Positions 25,996 through 33,237 of a DNA stretch of 33,237 nucleotides are shown piece by piece. Where the stretch lies: NCBI GenBank assembly GCA_903863935.1, contig CAIPDV010000071.1, forward strand, positions 1-33,237, written 5' to 3'. The notes under the pieces are model-generated. The model had not been told where the DNA came from, did no database searches, and was given only the letters and a program-made list of their open reading frames with translations. The stretch's first letter is position 1; each line of letters opens with the position of its first letter. This DNA comes from an uncultured Bacteroidota bacterium. GTDB lineage: Bacteria > Bacteroidota > Bacteroidia > JABEUT01. Made by a program: the position numbers and the translations under genes.

Positions 25996-27225
25996 ATGAA
26001 TACATTCGACACAGGGACAATCGGCTTTATGCTTCTTGCTACAAGTCTTGTTATGTTAATGACACCGGGACTGGCGTTCTTTTATGGCGGATTAGCGGGT
26101 AAGCGCAACATTCTTGGAATTATGATACAGAGTTTTGTATCAATGGGTATTACAACCATTATGTGGTTCGTTTGCGGATATTCTTTATGTTTCAGCGGTG
26201 ATGCCCTAGGTGGCGTAATCGGCAATCTGGACAAAGCCTTTATGAGTGGCATTGATCTTAACACTCCTTTCCCCGGAAATCATCATATGCCGGAGTTTGT
26301 ATTCATTGCGTACCAAATGATGTTTGCCATTATTACCCCCGCACTTATAACAGGTGCATTTGTCAATCGCGTTACATTCAAATCATACATTTTGTTTTTG
26401 ATTGTATGGCAAGTGCTCGTGTATTATCCTTTTGCACACATGGTTTGGGGTGGCGGTCTCCTTGCAAAATGGGGCGTGCTTGACTTTGCCGGTGGTATTG
26501 TGGTTCATGCTACAGCAGGTTTTGCTGCATTAGCTTCGGTTATATACGTTGGTAAAAGAAGAGATGTTGCTTCTCCTCCTAATAGTATCCCACTTATAGC
26601 AATCGGGACAGGTTTGCTTTGGTTTGGCTGGTATGGCTTTAACGCGGGCAGTGCCCTGGATGTAAACTCCATCACAGGACTTGCATTTTTAAACACCGAC
26701 GTTGCCGCATCATTTGCGGCCATTACATGGTTGGTTATAGAATGGAGCATGGCTAAAAAGCCAAAATTTGTTGGCCTTCTCACTGGTGCTGTTGCAGGGC
26801 TTGCAACCATAACACCAGCTGCAGGGTTTGTTTCTCTTCCTTCAGCCGTTATGATTGGAGTTGCAGCTGGAATAGTGTGTTACCTTGCAGTTCACCTGAA
26901 AAACAAAATCGGTTGGGATGATGCTCTGGATGTTTGGGGTGTTCACGGGATTGGTGGGGTGCTTGGAACTATTCTCCTTGGTGTATTTGCTTCAAAAGCC
27001 ATGAACTCTACAGGTGCTGATGGGCTTATTTCCGGAGGCTCCGGATTTTTTATGAAACAGGTTGTGGCCGTAGTAGGTGCCTCGATATATGCATTTTTAT
27101 TTACGTATATAATGCTGTTTTTAATAAATATGATAACACCTGTAAAAGTACCGGTTGAGCAGGAAGATGCCGGATTGGACGAGGCACTGCATGGTGAAAA
27201 AGCATACGACGAAGGTGTGTTGTAA
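25996..27225 (+). CDS. amt: Ammonium transporter Amt
   Basis: A 409-residue inner-membrane channel with about eleven TM helices, normal for the Amt/Mep/Rh family. The pore twin histidines are visible: His171 in GIVVHATAGFAAL and His317 in DVWGVHGIGGVLGT. The gate Phe lies in YQMMFAIITPALITGA. The N-terminus MNTFDTGTIGFMLLATSLVM has no cleaved leader. The C-terminal tail (EDAGLDEALHGEKAYDEG) keeps the conserved Gly-Leu-Asp and His-Gly-Glu elements that contact PII proteins, but no glnB/glnK lies within the window. It transports ammonium or ammonia into the cell. It is transcribed after the porin gene and ends at a strong bidirectional terminator. Confidence 0.95.
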   Translation: MNTFDTGTIGFMLLATSLVMLMTPGLAFFYGGLAGKRNILGIMIQSFVSMGITTIMWFVCGYSLCFSGDALGGVIGNLDKAFMSGIDLNTPFPGNHHMPEFVFIAYQMMFAIITPALITGAFVNRVTFKSYILFLIVWQVLVYYPFAHMVWGGGLLAKWGVLDFAGGIVVHATAGFAALASVIYVGKRRDVASPPNSIPLIAIGTGLLWFGWYGFNAGSALDVNSITGLAFLNTDVAASFAAITWLVIEWSMAKKPKFVGLLTGAVAGLATITPAAGFVSLPSAVMIGVAAGIVCYLAVHLKNKIGWDDALDVWGVHGIGGVLGTILLGVFASKAMNSTGADGLISGGSGFFMKQVVAVVGASIYAFLFTYIMLFLINMITPVKVPVEQEDAGLDEALHGEKAYDEGVL

Positions 27226-27241
27226 TATATAGTATATGAAT

Positions 27242-27280
27242 AAAAAAGGCCTGTCACAATTAAATCTGACAGGCTTTTTT
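27242..27280. terminator. Bidirectional terminator amt / VTT gene
   Basis: A perfect 8-base stem, GCCTGTCA (27249-27256) and TGACAGGC (27267-27274), with a 10-base loop. A run of A precedes it and six T follow, so it can stop transcripts from both strands of the convergent genes. Confidence 0.85.
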
Positions 27281-27292
27281 ATGGATTAAAGG

Positions 27293-27886
27293 TTATTTCC
27301 AGATTTTAAAATTAAGGTGCAATTTCTTCTCGCGGATGAATTTCCTCCAATCTATAAACAGAAGCACTGTAAGGAGGAATAACCCGAGTATCAAACCTGT
27401 AATAGACTTCCATGAAATGACTCCTTCCATAATACTTGGTGTGTTTTCTGCGGCGTATTTACCCATCAATACAGCCAGCATATCGCTCGTGAATTTTCCT
27501 ACAAAAAAGGCAGGGATAATAAATAATGGTTTCATTTTGGCCATTCCACCAGCAATAAATAATGGAGTTGTGGGTAATGGCAATAAGGAATACGTGAGAA
27601 TCATTGCCTGGCTTCTCCACCCTTTTTCTTTCAGTTTAGCTCCCAGAAATTGGACATCTTCATTTTTAGAAGGCTTAAAAATCCTTTTTGCAACAAAAGG
27701 GATGTATAAGGTTAAAATATAACGCCCCAATATTGAGCCGGCCACACCTACAAAAATTACCCACCAGATATCAAGATGAAAGTAGATCTGAAAAAAGATC
27801 ATCAGTACAAATGCCGGTGGCAATGGCAGCGGGACTATATCCACAACCATCGAACTGGCAAATACCAATAAATACTTTGCAAACAT
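27293..27886 (-). CDS. DedA/VTT-like small membrane protein
   Basis: A 197-residue inner-membrane protein related to the VTT/SNARE-associated (DedA, TVP38/TMEM64) proteins. It has a Gly-rich re-entrant segment (GVAGSILGRYILTLYIPF), then the second characteristic segment with Pro-x-Pro (LLPLPTTPLFIAGGMAKM), and TM helices to the end with a basic C-terminus. DedA relatives act as lipid flippases, including for undecaprenyl phosphate; this protein's substrate is unknown. The longest frame starts at TTG (27889); the ATG directly after it (27886) is used here. The upstream 240 bases hold the GTGTAAATTACAC palindrome. Confidence 0.7.
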   Translation of the reverse strand: MFAKYLLVFASSMVVDIVPLPLPPAFVLMIFFQIYFHLDIWWVIFVGVAGSILGRYILTLYIPFVAKRIFKPSKNEDVQFLGAKLKEKGWRSQAMILTYSLLPLPTTPLFIAGGMAKMKPLFIIPAFFVGKFTSDMLAVLMGKYAAENTPSIMEGVISWKSITGLILGLFLLTVLLFIDWRKFIREKKLHLNFKIWK

Positions 27887-28022
27887 CAAGGTTTATTTAT
27901 CAATTTTTAAAAACTTTCATATCCTAAACTAAACAAATATGGCAATTTCTACAGCAGTGAATTATGACTGCTATCATATGGAGAAATGATTTTTGATAAG
28001 GGGAAGAGTAAGTTTTTCTAAC

Positions 28023-28035
28023 GTGTAAATTACAC
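28023..28035. repeat. Palindrome GTGTAAATTACAC
   Basis: GTGTAA and TTACAC arms around a single A form a compact palindrome in the gap between two minus-strand genes, about 137 bases upstream of the VTT gene start. It may be an operator. Apart from this, nothing was recognised in the 240-base gap. Confidence 0.4.
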
Positions 28036-28130
28036 TTTTACATAATACAAACGTTAAACATCGTGCATTTACAAATTTCAGGATGTTATGAATTCATTAT
28101 TTAAGGGAACGATAGTACATGGATATTTGC

Positions 28131-29090
28131 CTATTTCAACTTCATAACTTCCGCTATTAGAGGAGCCAGTCCGCCAACGCGGCCCTGATCGTCATAAAAA
28201 CTCATGACACAATGGACATACTTACCCCGCACCACTGCAGTAACAAAATAACCTATTAGTACGTTGCTTGCACCTCCGGCTATTATTCTTGGGAAACCCA
28301 TTTTATAAGTTACCCGTTTAGCCATTGTTTCTGTTCCTTCAAAAATTACCGGAACATCTTCTTCTTTTAAAACCGTTCCCTTTGTACGGGCACAGGCAAG
28401 TTGAATTTTCGTGAATTCTTTTGCTTGCTCCAGCGTTTTATGGATACTCCAGTTCATTTCTCCACGCATGGAACACTGTACGTTATGCGGAGATACCCAG
28501 TGACATGCAGGACCCAGCATGATTTTTCGGCCAATAAAATCAATGGAGTCAGCTTGAACAGTAGAAAAAAATGATTTCTCTATTCCATCATACAAAATAG
28601 ATTTTGAAACATTTATTTGAAAAGTATAGTCAACAGAATTAAATGTCATAAATCCTACGGTTAGCATACCCTTTTCCGGGCTTGGAAATATATACATCGT
28701 TTGAATTGCAATAGCTCCGGGTGCTATTGTATCAAGTTTTTGTATCGTCTCATTGGGAAGCGGAAAGTCAGCCGAATTTGTGGCGGTAATTTTACAACCG
28801 GGTAAAAACTTGGTTCTTATTCTTTCAAAGCCCTTAGCATCAGGAGTCAAATTATCCCGTTCAATGAACATATCGTATCCTTCTCCTTCCATATAGATTT
28901 TTTCATTTACTGATAAACCATGAAAATTCTCGAATAGTGTTTTAGGAGCCGGCAATTCAGATGGCCTGTTGCCGGGGTTTGGTTCCCATGAGGAGGCAAG
29001 TGGCAGTTTTTGAATTTCACAGGATGAACATAGCAATAGAAAAACTGAAAGCAAAAAACAGGTAAAATATTTTCCTGCTTTTAGAGGCAT
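28131..29090 (-). CDS. Lipoprotein, unknown
   Basis: A 319-residue predicted lipoprotein. The ATG at 29090 gives MPLKAGKYFTCFLLSVFLLLCSSC, with the lipobox Cys at about 24. The longer frame from 29138 would start at the predicted transcription start and add 16 residues before the leader. The mature domain has no recognised family. It contains several Cys (for example in GPACHWVSPHNVQC) and conserved-looking stretches such as MYIFPSPEKGMLTVGFM and VRGKYVHCVMSFYDDQGRVG. It has its own -7 box (29146-29153), so it need not depend on the genes upstream. Confidence 0.6.
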   Translation of the reverse strand: MPLKAGKYFTCFLLSVFLLLCSSCEIQKLPLASSWEPNPGNRPSELPAPKTLFENFHGLSVNEKIYMEGEGYDMFIERDNLTPDAKGFERIRTKFLPGCKITATNSADFPLPNETIQKLDTIAPGAIAIQTMYIFPSPEKGMLTVGFMTFNSVDYTFQINVSKSILYDGIEKSFFSTVQADSIDFIGRKIMLGPACHWVSPHNVQCSMRGEMNWSIHKTLEQAKEFTKIQLACARTKGTVLKEEDVPVIFEGTETMAKRVTYKMGFPRIIAGGASNVLIGYFVTAVVRGKYVHCVMSFYDDQGRVGGLAPLIAEVMKLK

Positions 29091-29145
29091 CGGTAATTTA
29101 TGTGAAAATGAAAGAAAGGGTTTATTATTGCTAAGCATTGCACAA

Positions 29146-29153
29146 CAAAAATA
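29146..29153 (-). promoter_or_regulatory. -7 box of the lipoprotein gene
   Basis: Read on the minus strand this is TATTTTTG, a full match to TAnnTTTG. Transcription would begin near 29139, supporting the ATG at 29090 with a leader of about 48 bases. Confidence 0.5.
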
Positions 29154-29194
29154 ATATATTTTATAGGCAATCTATTGAATTTCAATAAAAATAT

Positions 29195-29635
29195 TTATAC
29201 CCTATAATTATCTTCTTTCCAGTTTTTAATCGCCTTTTTGATATCGTTGTTACTTAAATTTTCTATCGCCGCACGTTTGGCAAGGTCTACAAATTCTTCA
29301 TCGGGGGCAAACCTGAGTGCAATAATTTGGCTAATTGTAAGAGCTTTATCAAGTTGTTTACCTGTAAGCAGGTAATGCCTGAAGTTTTCTTCGGTGCGGA
29401 TACCCCTGTCCTGTGCCCGCAATGCAAACGAACGGAAAAGCAAATAAGCCAGAATAAACGAAAAAGAGGTTAGCACAAAAAAGACTGCCGTAATTCTTCC
29501 ATTGGCAAAATAAAGAGCCCGGCACAAGTTGGCAAGTGTTAAAAAGAAAAATGGTATTACAAAAAGGTAATAGAGTTTATGCGAAGGGGTTTCTGGTTTA
29601 AGTTTTTTATGGTTCAGGTAATTTTGGGTTGTCAT
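29195..29635 (-). CDS. DUF6526-like membrane protein
   Basis: A 146-residue protein with two adjacent TM helices (about 22-45 and 49-68) after an N-terminal NYLNHKKL stretch. A soluble part follows, reading FALRAQDRGIRTEENFRHYL, then ALRFAPDEEF and a final helix KKAIKNWKEDNYRV. That order fits the DUF6526 family. Its function is not known. It starts 39 bases after the PorP/SprF gene and may be co-transcribed with it. Confidence 0.75.
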   Translation of the reverse strand: MTTQNYLNHKKLKPETPSHKLYYLFVIPFFFLTLANLCRALYFANGRITAVFFVLTSFSFILAYLLFRSFALRAQDRGIRTEENFRHYLLTGKQLDKALTISQIIALRFAPDEEFVDLAKRAAIENLSNNDIKKAIKNWKEDNYRV

Positions 29636-29674
29636 AATTTATGGGTTTATTATTTGCCGACAAGGTAAGCTTTA

Positions 29675-30613
29675 TCAGAAGAAGGGACAGTTTATGCCAT
29701 TTACCTTTTTAAATTTATCATGCTTATAAGGTAATAAAATGGCTAGGGATGCCTCGTGGCTTCCTCCTATAAAGGCTGTTAATTCTGAGGTAGTATAATC
29801 ATAACTATATCCTATCCGCATAAAAGAATTTTGATAACCGATTGTGAATATCACAGCATTGTTGAAGCGGTATCCAACCCCGGTGGTCAAATGCCATTTG
29901 CTTATATAACATTCAGCGACAGTCTGGTTAAAGTCCTGTTGTTTTTGATAAAGTAGAATAGGGGATAGAGTAAAACTTCCTATAGGAATCATGCCTCCTG
30001 CATTAACAACATATTTAATAGGCAATGGACTTGCGCCTTGCACAAAAGATTCATCAGGCTGTGTAATATGATTAATTGCAAAACCGAAAAAGTAATTTTT
30101 GCCATACCCCTGAATACCTGCTGAAAAATCGGGAACTTTAATATCTGAACGAGTTACCATGCTTTCTGTGCTATAAACAAAGCCTCTTACCGGATTAGCC
30201 ATATCTCCAAAGGAGAGATTGGTTGTGTTAATACTTTTTTCATGATAAGTTGCTTGCGCTCCTATGCTAAGTGTGAGCGTTTTGATGTGAAACTGGTGGG
30301 ATAGGATAAGGCTCACATTTTTTGTGGTTAATGTTGATTGCCCAGAATTATCGTAGGTTGCAAGTACTCCAATTGCATTATTAGAATCAATAACATTCCT
30401 GTCAAATGAAACATTTGCAGCAATAAAACTACCAGATATATTAGGCCACTGGTCGCGAAAATTAAGTCCTATTCGTTGGCTTGTTCCCGTGCCTGCAAGG
30501 GCAGGGTTAAGATATAATGGGTTTGCAAAGGGCTGCGAAAAAGCAGGGTCTTGGGCTAGCAACAGTTGTCCAAGAAAGATAAAAATGAGGATGAAAAATG
30601 CAGGTTTTTTCAT
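29675..30613 (-). CDS. PorP/SprF-family T9SS outer-membrane protein
   Basis: A 312-residue outer-membrane protein with a signal peptide (ends QLLLAQ) and the family start DPAFSQPFANPLYLNPALAG. FRDQWP follows, then a beta-barrel of alternating strands, and the family-like ending GGSHEASLAILLPYK and NCPFF. PorP/SprF proteins serve as outer-membrane attachment or secretion partners for proteins with type B sorting domains. That fits here: the gene directly upstream (12 bases) encodes such a domain. It is therefore probably the dedicated partner of that lipoprotein rather than the housekeeping PorP. Confidence 0.9.
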   Translation of the reverse strand: MKKPAFFILIFIFLGQLLLAQDPAFSQPFANPLYLNPALAGTGTSQRIGLNFRDQWPNISGSFIAANVSFDRNVIDSNNAIGVLATYDNSGQSTLTTKNVSLILSHQFHIKTLTLSIGAQATYHEKSINTTNLSFGDMANPVRGFVYSTESMVTRSDIKVPDFSAGIQGYGKNYFFGFAINHITQPDESFVQGASPLPIKYVVNAGGMIPIGSFTLSPILLYQKQQDFNQTVAECYISKWHLTTGVGYRFNNAVIFTIGYQNSFMRIGYSYDYTTSELTAFIGGSHEASLAILLPYKHDKFKKVNGINCPFF

Positions 30614-30625
30614 TTTTTGGATCGT

Positions 30626-31009
30626 TTATTTAAGTAATTGTATTGTTCCACTATAGGTATGTGAGTATCCACAGGCATCAGTAGCATTTATCCGATAAAG
30701 ATAACTCCCTTCCTGACATATAGTATTGGAGCCTTGCACAGTGCCATTCCAAGGGGAGTTAATATCTGAAGTTTGGTAAATTTGATTGCCATTTGCATCA
30801 AATATCCACATATCAAAGCTTTCTATTCCGGTTCCTTTTGGAATAAATACATCATTGATTCCATTGCTATTCGGAGAAAACGAATTGGGTATATAAAAAG
30901 TCCATTCAGGGCAGATTTTATCCTCCGCTTTTTTACACCCTCCGCCAATTTGTAACATCACCAACAAGCAAAATAATAGTACCCAATTATTTTTGAAGAT
31001 TATCCGCAT
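30626..31009 (-). CDS. Mini-lipoprotein with T9SS type B (CHU_C) domain
   Basis: A 127-residue protein. The ATG at 31009 is preferred over a GTG at 31024; it gives MRIIFKNNWVLLFCLLVMLQ and then IGGGCKK, a lipobox. After a short linker nearly all of the rest is a gliding-motility-associated C-terminal domain (type B sorting domain, CHU_C/TIGR04131 type): FYIPNSFSPNSNGINDVF, then FDMWIFDANGNQIYQT, ending SGTIQLLK. There is no passenger domain. Such domains normally sit at the end of large adhesins such as SprB. The product may be a minimal surface anchor or an accessory piece for the PorP/SprF protein encoded 12 bases downstream. Confidence 0.75.
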   Translation of the reverse strand: MRIIFKNNWVLLFCLLVMLQIGGGCKKAEDKICPEWTFYIPNSFSPNSNGINDVFIPKGTGIESFDMWIFDANGNQIYQTSDINSPWNGTVQGSNTICQEGSYLYRINATDACGYSHTYSGTIQLLK

Positions 31010-31025
31010 TGTATTCTGATTCACG

Positions 31026-31039
31026 AATATACGTATATT
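31026..31039. repeat. Palindrome AATATACGTATATT
   Basis: A perfect 14-base palindrome, 17 bases upstream of the lipoprotein ATG at 31009. It could be a regulator site controlling the CHU_C lipoprotein and PorP/SprF genes; it may also be chance in an AT-rich spacer. Confidence 0.35.
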
Positions 31040-31135
31040 AATAATACGCTATAGGTATTTGATTAGAACGAATAAATGAGCATTCAAAATCGGATTTGTT
31101 GAAGTTTTAAATAAATAAGAATTTTAATAGAAAGT

Positions 31136-31163
31136 TTTGGAGTTAATATTTTTCTTACTTTTG
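31136..31163 (+). promoter_or_regulatory. tRNA-Glu promoter
   Basis: TTTG at 31136-31139 and TACTTTTG at 31156-31163 form a Bacteroidota-type promoter with a 16-base spacer, slightly short. The TACTTTTGCGCC form of the -7 region is a strong match, and the tRNA starts 16 bases further on. Confidence 0.7.
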
Positions 31164-31179
31164 CGCCTCCAAAAAAAAT

Positions 31180-31251
31180 GGCCCGTTCGTCTAGGGGTTA
31201 GGACGTCAGGTTTTCATCCTGGAAACAGGGGTTCGATTCCCCTACGGGCTA
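31180..31251 (+). tRNA. tRNA-Glu (anticodon UUC)
   Basis: A full cloverleaf can be folded. The acceptor arm GGCCCGT pairs with ACGGGCT, the D-arm carries CTAGGGGTTAG, the anticodon stem CAGG/CCTG holds a loop TTTTCAT with TTC as anticodon, and the T-arm is GGGG-TTCGATT-CCCC. The 3' CCA is not encoded (ACA follows the acceptor stem). It is the likely end point of the conserved chromosomal part, since an SOS cassette follows. Confidence 0.93.
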
Positions 31252-31263
31252 CAATTAATGATG

Positions 31264-31296
31264 ATTGTCAATTAGTTATAATATACTATTGACAAT
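31264..31296. repeat. Inverted repeat ATTGTCAAT/ATTGACAAT
   Basis: Perfect 9-base arms at 31264-31272 and 31288-31296 with a 15-base AT-rich loop, directly after the tRNA. It may take part in tRNA 3' processing or be part of an attachment region; no function is shown. Confidence 0.45.
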
Positions 31297-31309
31297 TACA
31301 TTGACTAAA

Positions 31310-31346
31310 AAGAGGGTTTACGCTTATGGGTAAACCCTTTTTCTTT
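31310..31346 (+). terminator. Terminator after tRNA-Glu
   Basis: AGGGTTTAC (31313-31321) and GTAAACCCT (31330-31338) form a perfect 9-base stem with an 8-base loop, followed by a T-rich tract. A preceding A run may also make it work for the minus-strand yedK transcript. Confidence 0.75.
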
Positions 31347-31488
31347 AAGTTGTCGTTTGGCACAATCAAAATCTTACCCATTTTCAAAAAGCCAGTTTTG
31401 GGTTGATTTTACCTTTTTCACCCATTTTGAGGCAAATTATTTTGCCCCCCCAATAAAACCGAACTTTACTACACTTTTACGCACTTTT

Positions 31489-32235
31489 TCAAAATAATGT
31501 ATTTGGGACCCTGTTACTACCAATCTCAGGGTAAAGCACCTCTTTTTGAATTTCGGGGTAATTGGTATCTCTGTTACGGTGCGAAATATCTTTTGAAATT
31601 GTGTGATAACTCAAAATTTCGTTTGCAGAGGGTTTTAACAAAGCCTGTATTTCTTCTTTTGTAGTTTTCGGGTCAACCCATTGCCGCCAATCTTCATTAC
31701 TTAGGATTAATGGCATACGCTTTTTAGAATTGTGAATCATTGCCATTATTTCATTTGCCTCAGTAGTTACTATGCTAAATGAGTTTATTACTTCCCCGGT
31801 CTCTGTATTGTTCCAAGTATCGTAAATGCAACCGAAAGTAAAGGGACCACCGTCTTTGGGGAATATGTAGTAAGGGTATTTGACCTTTGTAATTTCCCGC
31901 CACTCATAAAACCCATCCACAGGCAAAATACACCGTTTGCTCATTATGAGTTTACGAAACATAGGTTTTTCAAATATGGTTTCAGCTTTGGCGTTTAATG
32001 CCATGTTACTAAATTCCTTTGCTTTTTCCTCGTCTTTGGTCCATGAAGGTATAAGCCCCCATTGCATTAATTCAAATCCTTGCGGGTGTTCCATTGATAA
32101 TACGGGCAATTTCGGGTGTGCGAAACCGGATATTTGATAATACCCGTCAAAGTAGGCATGGTCATAATCAATTCTTACACCATACATATCCTGTAAAGCC
32201 TTTATACGCTCTTTTGCTGCAAGATTATAGCACAT
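31489..32235 (-). CDS. yedK: SRAP/HMCES-type protein (YedK-like)
   Basis: A 248-residue SOS-response-associated (SRAP) protein. It shields abasic sites in single-stranded DNA by forming a covalent link with its Cys2, exposed after Met removal; the start MCYNLAAKER places Cys at position 2. Other family landmarks are LMQWGLIPSWTKDEEK, NAKAETIFEKPMFR, RCILPVDGFYEW (with the active-site Glu) and MIHNSKKRMPLIL (with the active-site His). Length is normal. It is the last gene of the minus-strand cassette with umuC, 27 bases after the small gene, fitting a role in damage tolerance. Confidence 0.92.
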   Translation of the reverse strand: MCYNLAAKERIKALQDMYGVRIDYDHAYFDGYYQISGFAHPKLPVLSMEHPQGFELMQWGLIPSWTKDEEKAKEFSNMALNAKAETIFEKPMFRKLIMSKRCILPVDGFYEWREITKVKYPYYIFPKDGGPFTFGCIYDTWNNTETGEVINSFSIVTTEANEIMAMIHNSKKRMPLILSNEDWRQWVDPKTTKEEIQALLKPSANEILSYHTISKDISHRNRDTNYPEIQKEVLYPEIGSNRVPNTLF

Positions 32236-32262
32236 TTAATTATCTTTGAAATTATCATAGGG

Positions 32263-32466
32263 CTATTTACCCAAAACAACTAAAAAAATCGCCGAAATAC
32301 CAGAGTCAGTACTTCCATCATGAATTTTGGTTATAGTAACAATATTCCAACCCTTATTTTCCTCTAAAATTTTATTCAAAAAATCTACTTTGTGAACATG
32401 GGTGGTAAAGTTCTTAGGTCCCTTTGTAATTAGTGGTGATTCTACAATAAATGTTTTGTATTCCAT
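32263..32466 (-). CDS. DUF4177-like small protein
   Basis: A 67-residue protein between umuC and the SRAP gene. The pattern MEYKTFIVESP, then LNKILEENKGWNIVTITKI and a final beta-strand AIFLVVLGK, recalls DUF4177 (a small alpha/beta fold with a Gly-Trp-x-hydrophobic turn), but the match is only by eye. It has its own -7 box. Its place inside an SOS cassette suggests a link to the damage response; nothing more can be said. Confidence 0.55.
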   Translation of the reverse strand: MEYKTFIVESPLITKGPKNFTTHVHKVDFLNKILEENKGWNIVTITKIHDGSTDSGISAIFLVVLGK

Positions 32467-32489
32467 AGGGTTTAATTATTGGTTTATGG

Positions 32490-32497
32490 CAAATTTA
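32490..32497 (-). promoter_or_regulatory. -7 box of small gene/yedK
   Basis: Read on the minus strand this is TAAATTTG, a full match to TAnnTTTG, 23 bases before the ATG at 32466. The -33 element is unclear. It would allow the small gene and yedK to be expressed apart from umuC. No LexA-type palindrome was recognised here. Confidence 0.45.
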
Positions 32498-32521
32498 GAA
32501 ATTATATATACTTCTTAAATT

Positions 32522-33237
32522 TCAAACCTGTATTGTAAGTAAATCACTCCACCGTGTAGTATAGCAGGGGGATTTTTTTTCTTGCCTCAACTTCCAGGTT
32601 CGGTCAAATCCCATTACACTTAACCGGACCATATCTCTACCGATTGCCCGGTTCACTTTATCTACCGATTGCATTACACTTTTGTTTTTGGCAAACTTAG
32701 GGTGTTCAAACATATTCAGTTGTACCGATTGCTCCGGCACTATCCCCGTTACCATAACACCTGCCTTTTTATAATTATATCCTTTACGGTAAATCATTTT
32801 AAGCCCCGTTAAAGCCGCTTTTACCAAGTCATAGCTAACATTACTTGGGGTGGTTAGTGTTATGCTCTTAGAATTGAAATATTGGGGGTCTTGCTCCCTA
32901 AATGGGTTGGTATGTATGAACACTTGTAACACACTCGTTACCGTGTTTTGTTTCCGTAGTTTTTCTGAGCAACGGCTGGCAAAGGTTGCAACCGATTCTT
33001 CCAATTTATTGTAATCTTTTACGAGTGTGCCAAAGGAACGGGAAGTACAAATGCCTTTTTTTGCCGGGGGTATTTGTTCCAAATTAAAACATGGTGTACC
33101 TCTTAACTCTAAAAGGGTTTTATGCCCTGTAACACTCATATTTTTCTTTACCCATTGTTCATTAGCCTGAGTAAAATCAAAGGCGGTTTTGATATTGTAC
33201 TTATTTAGAAACTTAGTGTACTGCCCTCCAATTCCCC
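32522..33237 (-). CDS. umuC: Y-family DNA polymerase UmuC, 3' part
   Basis: The C-terminal ~237 residues of a UmuC-type translesion polymerase. The frame stays open to the right edge of the window, so the 5' end is outside and the internal ATG at 33139 is not the start. The visible part begins GIGGQYTKFLNKYNIKTAFD, continues with the conserved ELRGTPCFNLE turn and then TSRSFG, and carries the little-finger domain. The palm with the catalytic acids is beyond the edge. UmuC copies damaged DNA as part of Pol V, usually with UmuD', whose gene would be expected upstream. It heads the cassette with the DUF4177-like and SRAP genes. Confidence 0.88.
   Translation of the reverse strand, partial: GIGGQYTKFLNKYNIKTAFDFTQANEQWVKKNMSVTGHKTLLELRGTPCFNLEQIPPAKKGICTSRSFGTLVKDYNKLEESVATFASRCSEKLRKQNTVTSVLQVFIHTNPFREQDPQYFNSKSITLTTPSNVSYDLVKAALTGLKMIYRKGYNYKKAGVMVTGIVPEQSVQLNMFEHPKFAKNKSVMQSVDKVNRAIGRDMVRLSVMGFDRTWKLRQEKKSPCYTTRWSDLLTIQV

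Noticed and set aside
32522-33139. umuC as a complete 205-residue gene starting at 33139
   Set aside because: The frame is open to the window edge and the residues before 33139 continue the UmuC family pattern, so the start is outside the window.
1-33237. CRISPR arrays, insertion sequences, transposases or integrases
   Set aside because: No regularly spaced repeats with unique spacers and no recombinase or transposase motifs were seen in the translations.
31180-33237. Attachment-site direct repeat of the tRNA-Glu 3' end
   Set aside because: No second copy of the T-arm/acceptor sequence is found to the right within the window, so integration cannot be shown here.

Overview
The window looks like a chromosomal segment of a Bacteroidota bacterium, most likely from the Chitinophagales/Sphingobacteriales side; genus cannot be read from it. 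The evidence is: two proteins with type IX secretion system (T9SS) type A sorting domains, a PorP/SprF-family protein paired with a type B (gliding-motility) sorting domain, a DUF1800/DUF1501 pair, lipoproteins with Cys lipoboxes, few recognisable Shine-Dalgarno sequences, and several Bacteroidota-type -7 boxes (TAnnTTTG) upstream of genes.

Layout. 1-944 is AT-rich and gene-poor, with inverted and tandem repeats. 945-2159 is a secreted tandem-repeat protein of the GloVer type (TIGR03803-like). 2355-10631 is the most striking part: a small CHAT/caspase-like protein (DUF6642-like) whose stop overlaps the start of the first of four consecutive paralogous membrane proteins. These resemble TMTC-type GT-C O-mannosyltransferases followed by TPRs, and the five genes appear to form one operon. 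A stand-alone GyrA C-terminal pinwheel gene converges on the last one and overlaps it. Then come a DinB-fold protein, a DoxX-like membrane protein and two small secreted proteins. On the minus strand, 17516-14020 is an operon of DUF1800, DUF1501, an outer-membrane barrel and a 47-residue membrane peptide.

22760-17594 (minus) holds two tandem ~855-residue secreted Asp-box/BNR-repeat proteins, probably T9SS cargo. On the plus strand follow a PqqB-like metallo-hydrolase coupled to a DUF167 protein, then a two-domain outer-membrane porin next to an Amt ammonium transporter. A bidirectional terminator separates amt from a DedA/VTT-like membrane protein. 31009-28131 (minus) holds a tiny lipoprotein made almost only of a type B sorting domain, a PorP/SprF protein, a DUF6526 protein and a lipoprotein of unknown role.

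31180-31251 is tRNA-Glu(UUC) with a good promoter and a terminator. Beyond it, on the minus strand and pointing towards the tRNA, is an SOS-type cassette: umuC (its 5' part lies outside the window), a DUF4177-like small gene and a yedK/HMCES-type SRAP gene. This could be the edge of an acquired island, but no integrase or attachment repeat is visible.

All calls come from reading the sequence and its translations; no database search, alignment or structure prediction was run. Family names are recognition from motifs, and functions are inferred unless stated.
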